Below are positions 60,162-64,000 of a stretch of DNA of 64,000 bases, piece by piece. The position numbers and the translations under genes are program-made. The DNA is from Halobellus inordinatus (GTDB taxonomy: Archaea > Halobacteriota > Halobacteria > Halobacteriales > Haloferacaceae): the NCBI RefSeq assembly GCF_024464655.1, contig NZ_JANHAV010000001.1:496001-560000 (forward strand), written 5' to 3'. The first letter of the stretch is position 1, and each line of letters opens with the position of its first letter. A model generated the notes under the pieces. The model was not told the origin of the DNA. It made no database searches and saw only the letters and a list, made by a program, of their open reading frames with translations.

Positions 60162-61274
60162 TTACTTCCGGGCGACGACGCGCAGGATGTCCTCGTCCTG
60201 CAGTTCGTGGTCACGGCCGACCTGTTGTTCGTCGTGCTTGGCGCTCGGGCCGGTGACGCGGGCGAAGCGGAACCGCTCGTCGAGCGTCCCGCCGAGCTTT
60301 CTGAGTGCGTCGTCGACGGTGTTCTCGCCTTCCATCAGGACGAGCGGTTCGTCGTAGTCGACGCCGCGACCGGGCTTGTCCATATACACTCTGATCAGGC
60401 CGAGCGCCTCCCAGACCTTCTCTTTGAGGGCGTCGAGCCCCTTCTCGGCCTCGGCGCTGATGAAGATCGCTTCCTCGGGATCGACGCCGACGTCCCGGAG
60501 GTTCTCCTCGACCGTCGGCAGGTAGTCGCGGTCGATGAGGTCCGCTTTGTTGACGGCGACGATCGAGGGTAGGTAGACGCGGTTGTCCATGATGCCGTCG
60601 ATGAGTTCGTCGATCGTGATGTCGCCGCGGACGGTCACGTCGGCGTTGACGTAGCCGTGCTCGCGGAGGACGCTCGCGATCGTGTCGTCGTCGAGCGAGA
60701 CATCGTCGGAAGTCGTCACCTGAATGCCGCCCTTCCCGCGCTTGGAGATCGTGATGTTCGGCTTCGACGTGTCCAAGCGGATCTTGTTGTCGTAGAGTTC
60801 CCGCTGTAGGCGCTCGTAGCGCTCGATCTCGAACACCGAGAGCATAAAGACCACGAGGTCGGCGGTGCGGACGACAGAGAGTACTTCCTTCCCGCCCCCG
60901 CGCCCGCCGGCGGCCCCCTCGATGAGGCCCGGTACGTCGAGGATCTGGATGTTCGCGCCGTTGTGCTTCAGCATCCCGGGGTTGACGTCGAGCGTCGTGA
61001 ACTCGTACTCGCCGACCTCGCTGTCGGCGTTCGTGAGCGCGTTGATCAGCGTGGACTTGCCGACGCTCGGAAAGCCGACGAGCGCGACGGTCGCGTCGCC
61101 GGTCTTCTCGACCGCGTAGCCGTGACCGCCGCCGCTGGAGGATCGATTTTCGAGTTTTTCTTTCTTCTCCGCGAGCTTCGCCTTCAGCCGGCCGATGTGC
61201 TCCTCGGTGGCTTTGTTGTAGGGCGTGTTCGCGATCTCCTCGCGGAGTTCGTCGATCTCTTCCTCCAGTCCCAT
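60162..61274 (-). CDS. DRG-family (OBG-type) GTPase with TGS domain
   Basis: A 370-residue GTPase. After a coiled-coil N terminus (1-60), G1 is GFPSVGKST at 67-75. LDVPGLIEGAAGGRGGGKE contains G3 and the glycine-rich OBG segment, and VAVNKADLID is G4. The last 70 residues form a TGS domain (IRVYMDKPG...DEDILRVVARK). DRG proteins associate with ribosomes and translation factors. The length matches archaeal DRG (about 370). Confidence 0.95.
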   Translation of the reverse strand: MGLEEEIDELREEIANTPYNKATEEHIGRLKAKLAEKKEKLENRSSSGGGHGYAVEKTGDATVALVGFPSVGKSTLINALTNADSEVGEYEFTTLDVNPGMLKHNGANIQILDVPGLIEGAAGGRGGGKEVLSVVRTADLVVFMLSVFEIERYERLQRELYDNKIRLDTSKPNITISKRGKGGIQVTTSDDVSLDDDTIASVLREHGYVNADVTVRGDITIDELIDGIMDNRVYLPSIVAVNKADLIDRDYLPTVEENLRDVGVDPEEAIFISAEAEKGLDALKEKVWEALGLIRVYMDKPGRGVDYDEPLVLMEGENTVDDALRKLGGTLDERFRFARVTGPSAKHDEQQVGRDHELQDEDILRVVARK

Positions 61275-61392
61275 CGGTTATGAATCTACGATCTGCGTCG
61301 AAAAAGGTGTTCTTTCCGGATTACGGCTCGGTCCCGTCGACATCCTGGCACAAATCGAAGCCCTTTGTACCTCTCGGGACGTAGCGCCGATA

Positions 61393-61761
61393 ATGGACGC
61401 TGAACCGGGACTTTCGGAGCAGTATCGGATGGCGAGCCCGTGGCCGCTGTTCATCGCGCTCGGGGTTCCGATTGCGGAACTCGGAATCCTCTTCGGGCTG
61501 TTTCCGCTCTCTGTCGGGGGGTTGCTCCTGTTCGGCGGGAGCGTGGCTGGGATGGCCACAGAATCGAGTTACGCGCGGACGCCGTGGCGCGCGATGGTCG
61601 TCGTCGCGATCCCGCTCGCGGCGCTGGGGTTGGGATTCATCTACACCAGCATCAACCTCCCCGACCGCGGGTTCGCGATCATCGCCGCTGCCGTGATCCT
61701 CGTCGCTGGCGGTCTCGCGGGGTCGCTCTTCGCACAGGACACTGAGGAACCGACGTACTAG
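61393..61761 (+). CDS. oxidase-associated small membrane protein (DUF7541-like)
   Basis: A 122-residue protein with four hydrophobic segments: EPGLSEQYRMASPWPLFIALG at the N terminus and RGFAIIAAAVILVAGGLAGSLFAQDTEEP at the C terminus. I associate this family with haloarchaeal cytochrome oxidase loci (recalled as DUF7541). It precedes another small membrane protein and subunit I on the same strand. No cofactor ligands are evident. Confidence 0.65.
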   Translation: MDAEPGLSEQYRMASPWPLFIALGVPIAELGILFGLFPLSVGGLLLFGGSVAGMATESSYARTPWRAMVVVAIPLAALGLGFIYTSINLPDRGFAIIAAAVILVAGGLAGSLFAQDTEEPTY

Positions 61762-61845
61762 TCGACCGACGCGCCGAACCGCTGCGACCGGGCGCGGCGA
61801 GACCCCCGGCGCTGAGGTGGACTCGAATCGCACGGAATCAATAAC

Positions 61846-61856
61846 CTATTTTATTC
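61846..61856 (+). promoter_or_regulatory. TATA box for the protein at 61876
   Basis: CTATTTTATTC lies 20-30 bp before the ATG at 61876, in an AT-rich island. Confidence 0.6.
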
Positions 61857-61875
61857 TCCACCGGAAGAACCACCT

Positions 61876-62259
61876 ATGGCGAACAAGATCTTCGATCGGG
61901 ATACCCTGCTCGACCTGACGGTCAATATGGTCCCGCTGTTCATTATGGCGTTCTTCATCGTCGCTTTCGCCGTGGTCACACCGTTCGGGGTCGACCCGCT
62001 CGCGTCATCGCTTCAGTTCGGACTAGTAGCCGTTCCGTTCGTACTGCTAGCGATTCTGACGTACTTTGCCGGGCGTGCCGTCGCCGGAAGCGAAATGACA
62101 GGCGAACTCTACCTGCCCGGCCAGGCAGGCGTCGAGGGTGCCAAACCGCTCGGCGAAGACGGCGAACTGATGAATCAATTCGACGAAGACGAAGAGCCCG
62201 AAGCGGCCGTCGAAGGCGAGGCCGACACCGACGACGCTGCGAGCGAAGACGAAGCCTAA
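61876..62259 (+). CDS. oxidase-associated small membrane protein (DUF6684-like)
   Basis: A 127-residue protein: MANKIFDRDTLLDLTVNMVP, two helices (about 18-38 and 46-68), then a long acidic tail (MNQFDEDEEPEAAVEGEADT). I recognise the N-terminal pattern from haloarchaeal cytochrome oxidase clusters (recalled as DUF6684). It ends 126 bases before subunit I, which has its own TATA-like CTTTCATTA at 62354-62362. The role is probably assembly or stability, by context. Confidence 0.7.
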   Translation: MANKIFDRDTLLDLTVNMVPLFIMAFFIVAFAVVTPFGVDPLASSLQFGLVAVPFVLLAILTYFAGRAVAGSEMTGELYLPGQAGVEGAKPLGEDGELMNQFDEDEEPEAAVEGEADTDDAASEDEA

Positions 62260-62385
62260 CACGCTTCGAATCGACTTCTTCCTCTTTGCTGGACCGCTCG
62301 ATCAGCGCCTGCGGTGTGAGTCGATTCGGAGGGGCCGTCACGGCGTCCCGAACCTTTCATTACCTTCCGTTACTCAGACACCCCT

Positions 62386-64000
62386 ATGGAGGTTAACGGA
62401 CAGTTAGCACTGACGGTTCTAATGGGGATCCTCCTCGTTGCCGTCGCCGCGTGGATCGCGCGGGTCGAAAACTGGCGCTCGTACAGCCCGATCGCTGGGG
62501 GCGGCGGGTACGGGCAGCAGGATAGCTACGTTTCCGAAGAGAAACCGTCTGGTATCATTCGCTGGTTAACGACAGTCGATCACAAGGACATCGGAATCCT
62601 GTACGGTGCGTACGGGCTCACGGCGTTCACCGTGGGCGGCCTGATGGTCGTTCTGATGCGGGTCGAACTCTTCGACCCCGGGATGTCGCTCATCTCGAAC
62701 ACGTTCTACAACTCGCTGCTGACGAGTCACGGCATCACGATGCTGTTCCTGTTCGGGACGCCCATTCTGGCGGCGTTCTCGAACTATCTGGTGCCGCTTC
62801 TGATCGGCGCAGACGATATGGCGTTCCCGCGGATCAACGCCATCGCGTTCTGGCTGCTGCCGCCGGCGGCACTGCTCATCTGGGCGGGCTTCTTCCCGCT
62901 TCCGGACGTGCTCCCGGCACAGACTGCCTGGACGATGTACACGCCGCTGTCGGCGGGTGTCGGAGCCGGTAATCAAGCGAACGCCGGCGTCGATCTGATG
63001 CTGCTCGGCCTGCACCTCTCGGGCGTCTCGGCGACGATGGGTGCGATCAACTTCATCGCGACCATCTTCACCGAGCGCGGCGACGAGGTCTCGTGGGCGA
63101 ACCTCGACATCTTCTCGTGGACGATCCTCACGCAGTCGGGGCTCATCCTGTTCGCGTTCCCGCTTCTCGGCAGCGCGCTCGTGATGCTGCTTTTCGACCG
63201 GAACTTCGGCACGACGTTCTTCTCCGGTGAGGGCGGCGCGATCCTCTGGCAGCACCTGTTCTGGTTCTTCGGACACCCGGAGGTCTACATCCTGGTGCTC
63301 CCGCCGATGGGGATCGTGAGCTACGTGATCCCGCGGTTCTCGGGACGACGCCTCTTCGGGTTCAAGTTCGTCGTGTACTCCACGCTCGCGATCGGGGTGC
63401 TCTCCTTCGGTGTCTGGGCGCACCACATGTTCGCGACGGGCATCGACCCGCGACTTCGGGCCTCGTTCATGGCCGTCTCGTTGGCCATCGCGATTCCGAG
63501 CGCGGTGAAGACGTTCAACTGGATCACGACGATGTGGAACGGCCGGATCCGCCTGACGACGCCGATGCTGTTCTCGGTCGGCTTCGTCGCTAACTTCATC
63601 ATCGGCGGCGTCACGGGCGTCTTCCTGGCGTCCATCCCGGTCGACTTAGTCCTCCACGACACCTACTACGTCGTGGGGCACTTCCACTACGTCATTATGG
63701 GTGCGATCGGCTTTGCGGTGTTCTCGGGACTGTACTACTGGTTCCCGCTGTACACCGATCGGATGTACCAGAAGACGCTCGCTAAGGCGCACTTCTGGCT
63801 CACGATGGTCGGGACGAACCTGACGTTCTTCGCGATGATCCTGCTCGGTTACGGCGGGATGCCGCGCCGCTATGCGACGTACCTCCCGCAGTTCGCGACG
63901 ATGCACCAGCTCGCGACTGTCGGTGCGCTGCTGCTGCTGGCCGGACAGGTCATCTTCGTCTGGAACTTCGTCCAGTCGTGGCTCGAAGGGCCGAAAGTCG
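62386..64000 (+). CDS. heme-copper oxidase subunit I (partial, runs off the window)
   Basis: An open frame of 538 codons without a stop at the window end, starting MEVNGQLALTVLMG. Heme and CuB ligands appear in SLLTSHGITMLF, FWFFGHPEVYILVLPP, AHHMFATGID and HDTYYVVGHFHYV. The GHPE sequence with Glu is the A1-type D-channel signature. It reduces oxygen and pumps protons, and could be the end point for electrons from CO oxidation, though that link is inferred. The N-terminal 55 residues precede the usual start of homology (WLTTVDHKDIG). Confidence 0.95.
   Translation, partial: MEVNGQLALTVLMGILLVAVAAWIARVENWRSYSPIAGGGGYGQQDSYVSEEKPSGIIRWLTTVDHKDIGILYGAYGLTAFTVGGLMVVLMRVELFDPGMSLISNTFYNSLLTSHGITMLFLFGTPILAAFSNYLVPLLIGADDMAFPRINAIAFWLLPPAALLIWAGFFPLPDVLPAQTAWTMYTPLSAGVGAGNQANAGVDLMLLGLHLSGVSATMGAINFIATIFTERGDEVSWANLDIFSWTILTQSGLILFAFPLLGSALVMLLFDRNFGTTFFSGEGGAILWQHLFWFFGHPEVYILVLPPMGIVSYVIPRFSGRRLFGFKFVVYSTLAIGVLSFGVWAHHMFATGIDPRLRASFMAVSLAIAIPSAVKTFNWITTMWNGRIRLTTPMLFSVGFVANFIIGGVTGVFLASIPVDLVLHDTYYVVGHFHYVIMGAIGFAVFSGLYYWFPLYTDRMYQKTLAKAHFWLTMVGTNLTFFAMILLGYGGMPRRYATYLPQFATMHQLATVGALLLLAGQVIFVWNFVQSWLEGPKV

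Overview
The window looks like a chromosomal segment of a haloarchaeon (class Halobacteria). The DNA is GC-rich and nearly every protein is strongly acidic. Many genes have a TATA-like box about 25-30 bp before the start codon, which fits leaderless transcripts. Typical archaeal and haloarchaeal genes are present: proteasome alpha, RNase P Rpp30/Pop5, DphB, KEOPS Pcc1, archaeosortase A, GfcR, halocyanin, HalOD1 and a PurN-PurH fusion. I cannot name the genus. All names come from reading the proteins; no database search was run.

Layout. 1-2000: tail of a presenilin-like protease, a PUA protein, a palindromic repeat, a small membrane protein and a NYN nuclease. 2078-7897: a tight lysine (succinyl-DAP) operon dapA-dapB-dapD-lysA-dapF-dapE. 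8010-13156: a PGF-CTERM surface protein, the rnp3-methyltransferase-rnp2-psmA cluster, an HTH regulator, an NRDE protein and a UspA protein. 13287-18686: divergent purNH/purB, glucose dehydrogenase with its regulator gfcR, and a glutaredoxin. 18920-26219: a conserved haloarchaeal protein, a LigM/DesA-type aminomethyltransferase, an ACT-domain protein with a tiny upstream ORF, aroD, glycerate 2-kinase, a hydroxypyruvate/glyoxylate reductase and a PAPS-reductase-family protein.

26226-38488 is the most distinctive block: a form I aerobic carbon monoxide dehydrogenase locus. On the minus strand it reads coxG-coxM-coxS-coxL, then an XdhC/CoxF-YHS fusion, coxD, coxE, a DUF4213/DUF364-like protein and a second XdhC protein. 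Divergently on the plus strand lie moeA and a MocA/MobA-type nucleotidyltransferase. CoxL carries AYRCSFR, the active-site loop of true Mo-Cu CO dehydrogenases. The locus therefore encodes the enzyme, its maturation factors and late cofactor genes.

38508-53886: small regulators, a lone trpB, a MetE-like protein, a cation antiporter, a HalOD1 gene whose 3' end has been tandemly copied, two Tat lipoproteins, tRNA-Ala(GGC), the rps15-RecJ-like-pcc1-rps3ae cluster, halocyanin, a CDP-alcohol phosphatidyltransferase, a PadR regulator, a KaiC-like ATPase and squalene/phytoene synthase. 54049-64000: heme-copper oxidase subunit III, dphB, artA, a VOC protein, a DRG GTPase, two small oxidase-associated membrane proteins and subunit I, which runs off the end.

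Two families of short non-coding mobile-looking repeats are visible. One has three 78-bp copies, each flanked by a 3-bp TNA duplication that overlaps a neighbouring stop codon. The other has one complete 79-bp copy and one partial copy. No transposase, CRISPR array or rRNA was seen.
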